Source: Tetrapisispora phaffii CBS 4417 (Eukaryota; Ascomycota; Saccharomycetes; Saccharomycetales; Saccharomycetaceae). Taken from it: a stretch of 64,000 nucleotides of DNA. The notes beneath the pieces are model-generated. The model had not been told where the DNA came from. It saw only the letters and a list, made by a program, of their open reading frames with translations, and ran no database searches. Position numbers and translations under genes: made by a program. Below, one piece after another: positions 1 to 8,952 of the stretch. Location: contig NC_016532.1 in NCBI RefSeq assembly GCF_000236905.1, forward strand, positions 372,001 to 436,000, in the 5' to 3' direction. Each line of letters opens with the position of its first letter. The first letter of the stretch is position 1.

Positions 1-491
1 AAATAACAGATCTACCAAGTCTTAGAGTGGCATTTGAAGTATTCAGAGAACACTATCCTACTATTCAAAACGTAGTAGTAACAAGCGTGGAGCTCCCTGA
101 GCATCCTGACGTTCTTACCAGTGCATGCTCTACATTCAATAATGCAGATAAGAACAAATTGTATATAGACATCTTCGAAGTACCTATAATCCCTGCAAAG
201 TTCAGCGGGAGTGGTGATTTATTCTCTGCCATTTTATTAAACAATTTATTTTCTTACAAGCCAGTTCCCAAAAATGAAGGTGAGCTTCTCAAAAGTGCTT
301 TGCATAGAACACTCATACAAGAGGATGCAATACTAAAGAGAACATATGAACTGACGTTAAAGGAATTCAATCATACACAGACCATCGACAACCTTTCAAT
401 TGTCAAGGATTTGAAATTAATCCAATCAAAAGACCTACTAGTCGACGAGTCACTGTACTCAAATGTTTCTTTCAAATGCTCATCTATATAG
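1..491 (+). CDS. BUD17: Pyridoxal kinase family protein, 3' part only
   Basis: The reading frame is already open at the left edge (frame starting at base 3), so only the last 162 residues are present and the true start lies upstream. The fragment carries the ribokinase/pyridoxal-kinase C-terminal signature GSGDLF (coded at about 207-224), in which the Asp is the family's catalytic base and the Gly residues form the anion hole. Members phosphorylate pyridoxal-type B6 vitamers in the cytoplasm. S. cerevisiae has two paralogues, BUD16 and BUD17; the next conserved genes (ATG15, CPR4/8) match the YNR027W/YCR068W neighbourhood, so BUD17 is the likely orthologue. The family call is firm; the choice of BUD17 rests on synteny. 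The GTG at base 27 is an internal valine codon, not a start. Confidence 0.82.
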   Translation, partial: ITDLPSLRVAFEVFREHYPTIQNVVVTSVELPEHPDVLTSACSTFNNADKNKLYIDIFEVPIIPAKFSGSGDLFSAILLNNLFSYKPVPKNEGELLKSALHRTLIQEDAILKRTYELTLKEFNHTQTIDNLSIVKDLKLIQSKDLLVDESLYSNVSFKCSSI

Positions 492-911
492 TCAAAATGT
501 AGAATATTATATTTATCAATGCATGTATAAATCAGAACAATACCTATTCTTGTAGCCATCAAATAAGTTAGATTCATAATGAGTCTTCTAGTCATCTTAG
601 TATAACATTGCGGTAACCGCGCTCTCTTAATTGAATATACAAATTAATATTTAAGGAAGGCGTTTCAGTATTAGGTGAATCACAATCCAAATGGAGGATA
701 AATTATGTAAATAGAAGGTATGTATGACGCTTATATGGACTATTTATTAGTAGAGTATCATTCAAAACTTCACTTATACGGAAAGGGAATAGTTACTGTC
801 CCACTATAAAGACTGTCAAACCTTTTTTAAGAATAGGTATTTATTTAATCATACGCAAAAGAAATCGTCACTAATCAATCATTTAGTTTGATATACAATT
901 ACAATCACGGT
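492..911. other. BUD17-ATG15 intergenic region
   Basis: AT-rich spacer holding the BUD17 3' end and the ATG15 promoter. A TATAAA at 805-810 lies about 100 bases before the ATG15 ATG and could be its TATA box. A short dyad GCGGT-A-ACCGC sits at 610-620. No RNA gene or further coding sequence was recognised. Confidence 0.5.
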
Positions 912-2525
912 ATGGGAATATTACTGAAAGAAAAACAGCAACTTCAAAGTACTGATATACTTCTTTCGCAACTTAAAGGTGCTATTTTTGTTTTGACTTT
1001 CATTTTGAGCATATTTGCATACTTTAAGTTATCTAGACAAGCTGACTTGGGGATACCTGAAGAAAGTAGACAACTCAGTGGTTCATTTAAACTTACAAGA
1101 ATATACAGACATGGTATTGGAATGTACCATGATAAACACCAAATATTGGAGATAGATGATACAAATATGGAAAGTTTGAGAGCAAACTACCAGAGCGAGT
1201 TATACATAATGAACACAAATGAGCATGATGAAGGTATGGATCAACTTTGGACTAGTAATCCAATGTATACAACTGATAATCCATTCAACTACGAGTTTAA
1301 ATTAGGAGCCAAGAATAAGAATTTACTAAGACTAGTAAATCGGGATCCAGAATTTATCGAAGCATACCTAGACTCCTATGGAAGTTCCAATGTCTTTGAA
1401 AATAAAGTTTTGGAGTGGAAAGAGGGAGGAGAAGACGTACTTGTCCCTGATGTGACAGATATGAATACTGTTATTTCATTAGCTCTAATGTCGTCTAATG
1501 CATATGTAAAGTTGCCACAGACTGGCGATTGGAGAAACGTCACGGAACCATGGAAAGAAAGTAGATCTGATGGTTATGGATGGGATAGTGATGGATTAAG
1601 AGGTCATATTTTCTACAATGAGGTAAACGATATAGTTGTTTTATCAGTCAAAGGAACCAGTGCTCAGGGTATACCAGGTGCAGGAGATGACGAGACTACA
1701 ACTAACGATAAACTTAATGACAACTTACTATTCTCTTGCTGTTGCGCAAGAGTTAGTTACCTGTGGACCACCGTCTGTGACTGTTATACAAAGTCGTATA
1801 CTTGCGATGAATCGTGTCTTGAACAGTCCATGAAGAGAAAGGACGGCTATTACCAAGCTGTAATGGAAATATATAAGGATATCTTAGAAGCATATCCAAC
1901 TGCATCGGTTTGGTTAACTGGTCATTCTCTAGGAGGTGCATTGTCTGCTTTATTGGCAAGAACCTATGGGCTACCGGCCATCACCTTTGAAGCTCCAGGT
2001 GAAGCTCTTGCTGCCAAGAGACTCCACTTACCATACCCACCAGGTTTGCCAGAGTATGAGGAACACATATGGCATATCGGCCACACAGCCGACCCGATAT
2101 TCATGGGTACCTGTAATGGGGCATCTTCCAGTTGCTCAATAGCGGGGTACGCGATGGAAACTCAATGCCATTCAGGCTACGAGTGTGTGTATGACGTTGT
2201 CAAAGACAAAGGCTGGCACGTAAACATACTAAATCATCGAATTCACACCTTGATAGACAAAATTTTAAACGAATATGACGAAGTAGCCCAATGTGTTAGA
2301 CCTGAAGAGTGTATTGACTGTTACAACTGGAACTTTATACCGAACCAAGACGAAACAAGCTCTGCCATAACAACTACTAGCAATAAGAAGACCAAGACAA
2401 ATACCAGAAGTAAGACTGCCACGAAGACGACATCTACAACCAACACTAAAACCACGACGGCCGTCAGATGCATAGGCAGGAACTGGGTAGGTATCTGCAC
2501 AGATTACGGTCCCGCTCCAACTTAA
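912..2525 (+). CDS. ATG15: Vacuolar phospholipase of autophagy (class 3 lipase)
   Basis: A 537-residue protein (S. cerevisiae Atg15 is 520) that breaks down the membranes of autophagic and Cvt/MVB bodies inside the vacuole. A single N-terminal hydrophobic segment at about residues 23-38 gives the type II membrane topology used for MVB delivery. The lipase nucleophile elbow GHSLGG has its serine at residue 339; candidate triad partners are Asp394 (in HTADPIF) and His436 (in KGWHVN). Ahead of the lipase core is a Cys-rich stretch (CCCARVSY and following), and the C-terminus is Thr/Lys-rich, as in the family. I chose the ATG at 912; the frame is open a little further upstream but only from a TTG at 888. 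Synteny with YCR068W (ATG15) followed by YCR069W (CPR4) supports the call. Confidence 0.96.
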   Translation: MGILLKEKQQLQSTDILLSQLKGAIFVLTFILSIFAYFKLSRQADLGIPEESRQLSGSFKLTRIYRHGIGMYHDKHQILEIDDTNMESLRANYQSELYIMNTNEHDEGMDQLWTSNPMYTTDNPFNYEFKLGAKNKNLLRLVNRDPEFIEAYLDSYGSSNVFENKVLEWKEGGEDVLVPDVTDMNTVISLALMSSNAYVKLPQTGDWRNVTEPWKESRSDGYGWDSDGLRGHIFYNEVNDIVVLSVKGTSAQGIPGAGDDETTTNDKLNDNLLFSCCCARVSYLWTTVCDCYTKSYTCDESCLEQSMKRKDGYYQAVMEIYKDILEAYPTASVWLTGHSLGGALSALLARTYGLPAITFEAPGEALAAKRLHLPYPPGLPEYEEHIWHIGHTADPIFMGTCNGASSSCSIAGYAMETQCHSGYECVYDVVKDKGWHVNILNHRIHTLIDKILNEYDEVAQCVRPEECIDCYNWNFIPNQDETSSAITTTSNKKTKTNTRSKTATKTTSTTNTKTTTAVRCIGRNWVGICTDYGPAPT

Positions 2526-3522
2526 CTTATTTTCACATGCATTTTCTGCTATTCAAGAACGTAAAGATTACAAATAGAACGTAATATTAAGATATAAGCA
2601 CACACTTCACAAGCGTCGGACTGTCGACTATCGATTATATCGATCTTCGAGCAGTACGCGATGGAACTGTTTATGGTAATGCCCGTGTTTAAATCAATTG
2701 TACACGTATACCAAATCCCAAGCATTTGCAGCCAAGAGCTTCGAACGGCAGAGGAACTCGTGAGCAGGTAAAAAAAACCCTGAAGAAACTGCTGCCCATT
2801 TAAGTCAAAGTCACGTTAAATCTAATGCAACGCACCACCCAATCCATCCTAACTACCAAGGGTAAAGTAATCGTAGCTGATACAAAATACCCGCACTAAG
2901 TCTACGTGCTTGTCTCTTTCCCAAATACCAATCTCATTTCGAAAACTCATGCCATAATTACATTACAACCAAAATGCACTGCGTTGTCCTTTTCACTTAT
3001 CAAATCTGACGATATTTTTTTTTCGAAAAGTTTCATTACATGTGTTCTCAGGATCGTTGCGATGACCATCTCATCCAACACGCACTGAAATATAGTAGTT
3101 TATTTGTTACAGAACTAATATAATACAGGGAAATACAGTGGACACAGAGGATAGTAGAAACTTTTCATTGCAGTAGTTATCGAAATTGACAACCCTGCTG
3201 TTATTTGCTTACAATTTTGAGTTTCATTGTCTTTATGATTTCTGTTACTTTCGGACGCAGTGGATAACAACGTATTAGTTGTCCAATATTCAATTTCTTC
3301 AACCGCAACTTTATATTCAAAGATAAATCTTATGAAACATTGAACGTAAACGCATACATATACATTTAAATAAATATATCTATACACATATATATAATAT
3401 TTTGGTTCTATACGCTCCTATTTGCAATCCTATTTCAAGATTAATTGTTTTAATATAAGACTCAAGTCATCCAACAGTATCAGAAAAAGTATATACCTCC
3501 ACATACATTCATATAAGTCGAA
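2526..3522. other. ATG15-cyclophilin intergenic region (997 bp)
   Basis: The longest spacer in the window. It is AT-rich, with a short dyad ATCGAT-TAT-ATCGAT at 2630-2644. I looked for tRNA A/B boxes, a delta/LTR-like repeat and remnants of a gene and saw none. The short open frames here (for example 60-90 residues around 2906-3387) have no recognisable composition and are treated as chance. Confidence 0.45.
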
Positions 3523-4464
3523 ATGTGGTTTAACAAGCTATCTTTCGTGTCTACTTTCCTGTTCTTTGTCACTTTGGTATTGGCCTTGGACAAAGAGAAG
3601 ATCTATGAACCCAATCCACCAACCACTCACAGAGTCTTTATGACTATCAAGTACTTCGATGTTAAGGCTGACAAGTTCAAGGAACAAGAAATCACCATTG
3701 ATTTATATGGTACAGTCGTCAAGAAGACTGTCTTCAACTTTGCATCTTTAGCTGAAGGTGTCAAAGCCAGAATTCAGGGTCAAGATCCAAACGATATCAA
3801 GGTTTTAGGTTACAAGGGTACCAAGTTCACCAAGGTTGTTCCAAACGGTATGATATTGGGTGGTGATGTTATCCCAGAAATTGGTCCATTCTCTGTCCAC
3901 GGTCCATCTTTCCCAGATGAAAACTTCTTCTTGAAGCACGACAGACCAGGTAGATTGGCCATGGCTAACAACGGTCCAGATTCCAATAACTCACAATTCT
4001 TCATCTCCACTAAGTTGGAACCAGCTACCGAATTGGACAACAGAAGTGTTGTCTTTGGTCAAGTTGTTTCCGGTTTAGAAGGTTTATTAGACTCTGTTCA
4101 AAATGTCGAAACTGGTCCAAACAACAAACCAGTCAGAGATGTTGAAATCACATACTCTGTTGTCAACGAATTGAAATTAGCTGATCCAGAAGGTTTACAC
4201 ACTGCCTACATTCAAAAGGTCGAAAAGTTCAGAAGAGGTGATGAATCCCAAGGTATCTCTATCAAACAAATGTTAACCGAAGGTTCCAAGAAAAAGAAGT
4301 CTGTCAAGGGTAAAGCTAAGGGTAAAAAGTCCGCCACTGGTTTCCAACCAATCCAAGCTTTATACATCATCTTAGGTTTAGCTGGTTTAGCCATCATTAT
4401 TCAATTCATCAGAAAATCTTTAAAGAAGAAGTCAAAGAACACTGCTGCGTTAAGAACTGATTAA
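3523..4464 (+). CDS. CPR8: Membrane-anchored secretory-pathway cyclophilin (Cpr4/Cpr8 type)
   Basis: A 313-residue protein with a signal peptide (residues 1-21, hydrophobic core FVSTFLFFVTLVLAL), a cyclophilin domain at about 35-215, a Lys-rich linker and one C-terminal transmembrane segment (about 283-301) followed by a basic tail. This is the layout of the S. cerevisiae ohnologue pair Cpr4 (YCR069W) and Cpr8 (YNR028W), secretory/vacuolar-route proteins. Compared with cyclophilin A, the catalytic Arg aligns with Lys (FTKVVP), the active-site Gln is Leu (MILGGD), the Trp before LDG is missing and the His of HVVFG is Ser, so isomerase activity is doubtful. Codon use is the most biased among its neighbours (TTG/GGT/AAG), suggesting good expression. 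Whether it is nearer CPR4 or CPR8 cannot be settled without a tree. Confidence 0.88.
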   Translation: MWFNKLSFVSTFLFFVTLVLALDKEKIYEPNPPTTHRVFMTIKYFDVKADKFKEQEITIDLYGTVVKKTVFNFASLAEGVKARIQGQDPNDIKVLGYKGTKFTKVVPNGMILGGDVIPEIGPFSVHGPSFPDENFFLKHDRPGRLAMANNGPDSNNSQFFISTKLEPATELDNRSVVFGQVVSGLEGLLDSVQNVETGPNNKPVRDVEITYSVVNELKLADPEGLHTAYIQKVEKFRRGDESQGISIKQMLTEGSKKKKSVKGKAKGKKSATGFQPIQALYIILGLAGLAIIIQFIRKSLKKKSKNTAALRTD

Positions 4465-5035
4465 ATATATATACATATGTTTCCAGAAGCACTCCGTTCT
4501 AAAATCCCTTCTTATTCAGATGTCATTATCTGTTTTACTACCTCTATTAAATATAAGTAATTGAATTATTTAATAATCGGTAACTGTATATTTTAAAGTA
4601 ATATATCTATTAAAATCAACCTATCGTTTATACTTCTTGTAACTGTAAGAAAAGAAAATGCAATGCAATATACATGGTCCACCAACATAGTTCCACTAGA
4701 CTTAAATTCTCTGATCAGTTAACCATCCAACCATTCACACTTACAGAATGCTAATGGTTGGTTACTAATGTTTATTATATCTTCTTCACTTTAAATGAAT
4801 TCGGATCTTATTTCTTAAAGACTTCAATTTAAAAGCCGAGTCATTGCCTCAACGAATTTTTACGAAAAGTGAATAACTATTTAAAGCAGTTACATATCAA
4901 TAACATACATGATTGTGGTTGTTCACGAGTCCCTGGTTGAACTGACTGATTTGTTGATATTTACCTGAGATTTAGAACTGATTGTTACACTTACCTGACC
5001 GAGTTTAGATTAAGTCATTGTAAATTATATTACAA
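4465..5035. other. Cyclophilin-ALG12 intergenic region
   Basis: AT-rich spacer. An imperfect inverted repeat (CCAACCATT at 4727-4735, AATGGTTGG at 4753-4761) lies in the ALG12 upstream region. A 19-codon upstream ORF (4909-4968) starts 127 bases before the ALG12 ATG and would be in the leader only if transcription begins that far up. Nothing else recognised. Confidence 0.4.
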
Positions 5036-6745
5036 ATGCGTTGGTCTGTTGCAGATTCTGCTGTTATTGCGGTTGTTTCATTTTATCTAATCCAAGCACC
5101 TTTCACAAAAGTTGAAGAAAGCTTCTCAATACAAGCTATATATGATATATTGAAGTATGGTGTTGTTGATATATCTCAATATAATCATTTCAGTTTTCCT
5201 GGCGCAGTTCCAAGATCATTCGTTGGGCCATTGATCATTGCCTGTTTAAGTAAACCATTGGTTCTAGTATCCGAATATATTAGTAGAACCTCTAAACCAA
5301 TTACCGATTTTGACACACAGTTATTAGTTCGTTGTGTTATTGGATTAACTAATGCTATTTCTCTAATTTATTTAAAGAATTCTGCCATTAGATGTTTAGA
5401 ATTAGATAAGGAGAGATTACAAGAAGAAGACAGGAAGAGAAAAGAGGAATCCAGAAGTTTGAAATCTAGAGTCCCAGAGGTGAATTTATACACTGTGGGT
5501 AATTGGTTCCTTGCTTTCACTATATCTAGTTTCCATCTGATGTTTTATTCATCAAGACCATTACCAAACTTCATCATGGCCTTTCCTCTAACAAATATTG
5601 TCTTTAGTTGGATCTTATTAGGTGAATACAGATATGCTATTGCTTTATGTGCTATTGTAGCAACTGTCTTTAGGATTGAAGTAGCTGCGTTGGGCATAGG
5701 TCTGACTTTGTTTTCGTTGACATTTAAGAAGATCACTGTTTTTAATGCTTTGAAGTTTGGTATTATAGGTACTTTAACCGGTATCACTATCTCCTTAGTT
5801 ATTGATTCTTACTTCTGGCATGGATATTGTGTTCCTGAAATAGACGCTTTTATTTTTAATGTTGTCGAAGGCCAAGCTTCAAAGTGGGGTGTAGAATCTC
5901 CACTGGCATACTTTACGCATTATTTGCGTTTAATTTACATTCCTCCAACTATTCTACTGTTGTGTATTTTAGGTTACAGTGTTGCTCCTTCTCCTTTAAG
6001 AATCACATTTCTAACATCCTTATTCCACATTTTAGCTCTTTCTTTACAACCACATAAGGAATGGAGATTTATTGTATATTCATTACCAATGATTACTCTC
6101 GCAGGTAGTGTCGCCGCTGCATACTTATGGGAAAATATTAATATGAATACTACATTTAAGATGGGGTTAATTTCTTTACTACCATTATCACCAATCATCT
6201 CTGGTACCGCTTCTTTAATTTTCCTGTTTATTTCTAAACTGAATTATCCAGGTGGTAATGCCTTAGTTCAATTTAATGAAATGATTGTTAACAATAACAT
6301 TACTAATGTGACAGTGCATATGTGTGTACCTGCTAAAATGACTGGTATCACATTGTTTGGTGAATTGAATCCTGATGTCTATGGAGTAGTATATGACGCA
6401 AGTGAGGACACTCAAATATTAAGAGAGAAATGGTCTTCATTTGATTATTTAATCTCTGCAGAACCAGAAGCATCATATTTGCCTTTTGAAAAAAAACCAG
6501 AAAACAATTGGGAATTAATCAACACAGCATCCATGTTTGGTGGTATTAATACCGAATTTTTAGTAGACTTTTTTGTAAGTGGAAATCAAACTGCCTATTC
6601 AATATGTAAAGATATGTTATTTAATGGTTCCGTCACAGATAACTTAAACAATTTCTTGGATAGTGCTGTGAGACATGACAATGTACTATTTATCTATAAA
6701 AGAATTGGCTATGACATAGAAGAAGAAGATAAAGGAACAAATTAA
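5036..6745 (+). CDS. ALG12: Dol-P-Man:Man7GlcNAc2-PP-Dol alpha-1,6-mannosyltransferase
   Basis: A 569-residue polytopic ER membrane protein of glycosyltransferase family 22. It adds the eighth mannose (alpha-1,6) to the lumenal lipid-linked oligosaccharide used for N-glycosylation, taking mannose from dolichol-phosphate-mannose. The N-terminus has the family's first transmembrane segment followed by the conserved acidic loop PFTKVEESFSIQA (about residues 22-34), which corresponds to the catalytic first lumenal loop of Alg9/Alg12/PIG-B enzymes. Numerous hydrophobic helices follow to about residue 405, then a soluble C-terminal region. The motif LQPHKEWRFIVYSLP near residue 337 is also family-typical. 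Position matches YNR030W. It converges with RSA4 (177 bases between stops). Confidence 0.95.
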   Translation: MRWSVADSAVIAVVSFYLIQAPFTKVEESFSIQAIYDILKYGVVDISQYNHFSFPGAVPRSFVGPLIIACLSKPLVLVSEYISRTSKPITDFDTQLLVRCVIGLTNAISLIYLKNSAIRCLELDKERLQEEDRKRKEESRSLKSRVPEVNLYTVGNWFLAFTISSFHLMFYSSRPLPNFIMAFPLTNIVFSWILLGEYRYAIALCAIVATVFRIEVAALGIGLTLFSLTFKKITVFNALKFGIIGTLTGITISLVIDSYFWHGYCVPEIDAFIFNVVEGQASKWGVESPLAYFTHYLRLIYIPPTILLLCILGYSVAPSPLRITFLTSLFHILALSLQPHKEWRFIVYSLPMITLAGSVAAAYLWENINMNTTFKMGLISLLPLSPIISGTASLIFLFISKLNYPGGNALVQFNEMIVNNNITNVTVHMCVPAKMTGITLFGELNPDVYGVVYDASEDTQILREKWSSFDYLISAEPEASYLPFEKKPENNWELINTASMFGGINTEFLVDFFVSGNQTAYSICKDMLFNGSVTDNLNNFLDSAVRHDNVLFIYKRIGYDIEEEDKGTN

Positions 6746-6922
6746 ATAATTTAATCTGTTCAATCTTAAGTTAAATACATTTAACTATTAAATGAGTGGC
6801 ATTATATGTGCATCTAAGTAAATTTTTTATATTATTGTTAAAGCCTACTAATATTTAAATGAATAAGTTTATAAATTTTTGCAATAAATAATTAAATTAT
6901 TTGTAAAATAGCTTAAATATAT

Positions 6923-8470
6923 TTAATGAGTCCATAATCTAACCATTTTATCTTTACCACCACTGCATACCCTCTTACCATCGACACTCCAATCAACAGT
7001 ATAGACTTCATCTAGATGTCCTGGAAGATCTACTGATAATTTTTTGGTTCTGATATCCCAAACTTTTAATGAAGTGTCCTTCGAACATGAAGCCAACAAT
7101 CTACAGTCTGAAGACCAGGCTACTTGATAGACACTGGCAACATGTCCTCTAAATGTAGTAATAAATTTACCATCTCTACTGTCCCATAACTTAATAGAGT
7201 TATCAAAAGATGCTGATACAATATATCTACCATCTGGACTAAATGCAACATGATTAACTAATTTTTGATGACCGGTCATCCTGGAAATAGGTTTAGTACT
7301 CTTAGAAGGATTCCATAGGAACATAGTGAAATCGTCACTTGCTGTGACCATTAATTCTTCATCAGAACCATTTCTTTTTGCAACCTTTTCATAATTTTTT
7401 AAAGCCTTGGCTCTAGCTTCTTCAGGTGTAGCCGGCATAATACCTGTATGGTCAAATGGACCAACTCTTAATGCATAATCAGTGGATAATGAAAGATGGT
7501 TAACCCAATGGGCATGTGATTTCAATATATTAATACATTTACCACCTAAATTCATGTCCCAAACTCTAACAGTTTTATCGTGAGACCCACTATACAATAG
7601 ATTTTTACCACCCCATTTGACACAAGAGACGGAGTTTACATGACCACTTAATGTATATAGACAAACTCTTCTTCCCGTATCCCAAACTTTAATTGTACCA
7701 TCTTTAGAAGAAGTGGCAAGTTTTGGGCGTTCACCAGCCTTAACCAAGTGCAACGGTTCCCAAGATAAAGAGGTAATCCATTTTTGGTGACCACGCATGG
7801 CTTCACCAAAAGGTTTACCATTTTTACCTTCCCATAATCTGATAGTGTTATCCATTGAACCAGTTGCAATCAATTCACCGTCTGGAGACCATGCAACACA
7901 TAGAACCCAATTAGTGTGTCCTGATAAAGTGACCATTGGTGTCTGCGTGTCACAATCCCAAATACGTGCAGTATTGTCACCAGCACCTGTCACCATTCTA
8001 GAGCTGGTGTGTGGAGCAAAAGAGGAACATAGAATAGTTGATCCATGACCAGCAATAGCAGCGGAACTACGTGTGATTGGTCTGACTTTGAAGATAGCTC
8101 TTGGTGTGTATATCAAAGTGATAATATCTTCAGTGGTATTGTGACCGGGTTTCAGAAGGGTTGAATATAGATTATCAACAATATCTATAATTTGTTCAGG
8201 ATCAATTTTATTTTTACCCTTAACATTGCAACTGAAGACATAAGGAACTGGATCATCGGATGTGCCGTTTAATTGATTCAATAGTTCTTCTAACTGCTTT
8301 TCAGTGATTGCACCTGGAACTCTTATAGAACCACCCAAAGTTTCATTTGTGTCTGAAGCTTGGAACTTCACTAAGACATTTGGTAGAGAAGTAGGGATGA
8401 TATCGACCTCTCTTTCTTGTTGAGCAGCCTTTCTTTGTTTTTTAGAAGGTGGTGGGATTACAGTTGCCAT
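6923..8470 (-). CDS. RSA4: Notchless-type WD40 protein of 60S ribosome assembly
   Basis: A 515-residue protein, the same length as S. cerevisiae Rsa4 (YCR072C). In the nucleolus and nucleoplasm it docks on the pre-60S particle and is the substrate that the AAA+ ATPase Rea1/Mdn1 pulls on during 5S RNP rotation. An N-terminal NLE/ubiquitin-like domain (about residues 30-120) contains Glu114, at the position of the metal-coordinating Glu that contacts the Rea1 MIDAS domain. Eight WD repeats follow (about 140-515), many ending in the usual WD or LW pair. Sequence conservation with the yeast protein is very high, including the C-terminal KDKMVRLWTH. The promoter on the minus strand carries RRPE and a GATGAG repeat array (see separate entries). 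Confidence 0.98.
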   Translation of the reverse strand: MATVIPPPSKKQRKAAQQEREVDIIPTSLPNVLVKFQASDTNETLGGSIRVPGAITEKQLEELLNQLNGTSDDPVPYVFSCNVKGKNKIDPEQIIDIVDNLYSTLLKPGHNTTEDIITLIYTPRAIFKVRPITRSSAAIAGHGSTILCSSFAPHTSSRMVTGAGDNTARIWDCDTQTPMVTLSGHTNWVLCVAWSPDGELIATGSMDNTIRLWEGKNGKPFGEAMRGHQKWITSLSWEPLHLVKAGERPKLATSSKDGTIKVWDTGRRVCLYTLSGHVNSVSCVKWGGKNLLYSGSHDKTVRVWDMNLGGKCINILKSHAHWVNHLSLSTDYALRVGPFDHTGIMPATPEEARAKALKNYEKVAKRNGSDEELMVTASDDFTMFLWNPSKSTKPISRMTGHQKLVNHVAFSPDGRYIVSASFDNSIKLWDSRDGKFITTFRGHVASVYQVAWSSDCRLLASCSKDTSLKVWDIRTKKLSVDLPGHLDEVYTVDWSVDGKRVCSGGKDKMVRLWTH

Positions 8471-8631
8471 TTTTTGCGAATATCCTAGTTTGTGTCCTAT
8501 AACTGGAACATATTACAAACTGAAATAGCAATCAATAGAACAAGACATACAAAGTAACTTGCGAACCAGATATGTATATTAAATAATCGACAAGTCACCA
8601 TGACTTTTGAGATTTATGCAATGGTTAATGT

Positions 8632-8659
8632 ATCTCATCTCATCTCATCTCATCTCATC
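8632..8659 (-). promoter_or_regulatory. PAC-like GATGAG pentamer array in the RSA4 promoter
   Basis: Five and a half copies of ATCTC on the plus strand, read as GATGAG repeated every 5 bases on the RSA4 strand. GATGAG is the core of the PAC element (GCGATGAG) bound by Dot6/Tod6 in ribosome-biogenesis promoters. The array directly adjoins the RRPE, the usual PAC/RRPE arrangement, about 160 bases upstream of the RSA4 ATG. The full GCGATGAG form is not present, so binding is an inference. Confidence 0.55.
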
Positions 8660-8670
8660 AAAATTTTTCA
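8660..8670 (-). promoter_or_regulatory. RRPE element, RSA4 promoter
   Basis: On the RSA4 strand this reads TGAAAAATTTT, an exact match to the ribosomal RNA processing element bound by Stb3. It sits beside the GATGAG array and a Reb1-type TTACCCG at 8678-8684. Confidence 0.75.
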
Positions 8671-8677
8671 GCTTTGT

Positions 8678-8684
8678 TTACCCG
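8678..8684. promoter_or_regulatory. Reb1-type site TTACCCG, RSA4 promoter
   Basis: Exact match to the Reb1 core (CGGGTAA on the other strand), 8 bases from the RRPE. General regulatory factor sites of this kind commonly place the nucleosome-free region of ribosome-biogenesis promoters. Confidence 0.5.
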
Positions 8685-8952
8685 GACCAAACTTGCTTGA
8701 AGCATACTTCCAAGAGATGAACCATTTCATTGCATGCCAGTGCCCTTAATGGTGGTATTCTATTCAATGAATGATGGTCAATAAGATGCTGCTGGATGGG
8801 GAATGGATCATTATAAAGAACAACTTGATTTTGTTGTGTATACTATATTATTAACACAGAGTACTATGGGTACGTAGAAGATTGTAAAAAATGTAAAAAT
8901 ATATATATTTCGAAATGCAAATTTGTTACTGTGTAGTAAACCGATGGAACTT

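Larger units (their letters stand above)
8471..8952. other. RSA4 promoter / SSK2 3' region
   Basis: Holds the RSA4 promoter (transcription leftward) with a Reb1-type site, an RRPE and a pentamer array, listed separately. The right part is the SSK2 3' region, which is AT-rich, with an ATATATATAT tract near 8900 that could act as a 3'-end efficiency element. No coding sequence seen. Confidence 0.6.

Noticed and set aside
888..911. Longer ATG15 reading frame starting at 888
   Set aside because: It begins with TTG. Yeast nuclear genes start at ATG, and the ATG at 912 gives the expected protein. The same reasoning moved the starts of PTC6, SRB8, COQ2, PET494, AHC2 and the LMBR1-family gene.
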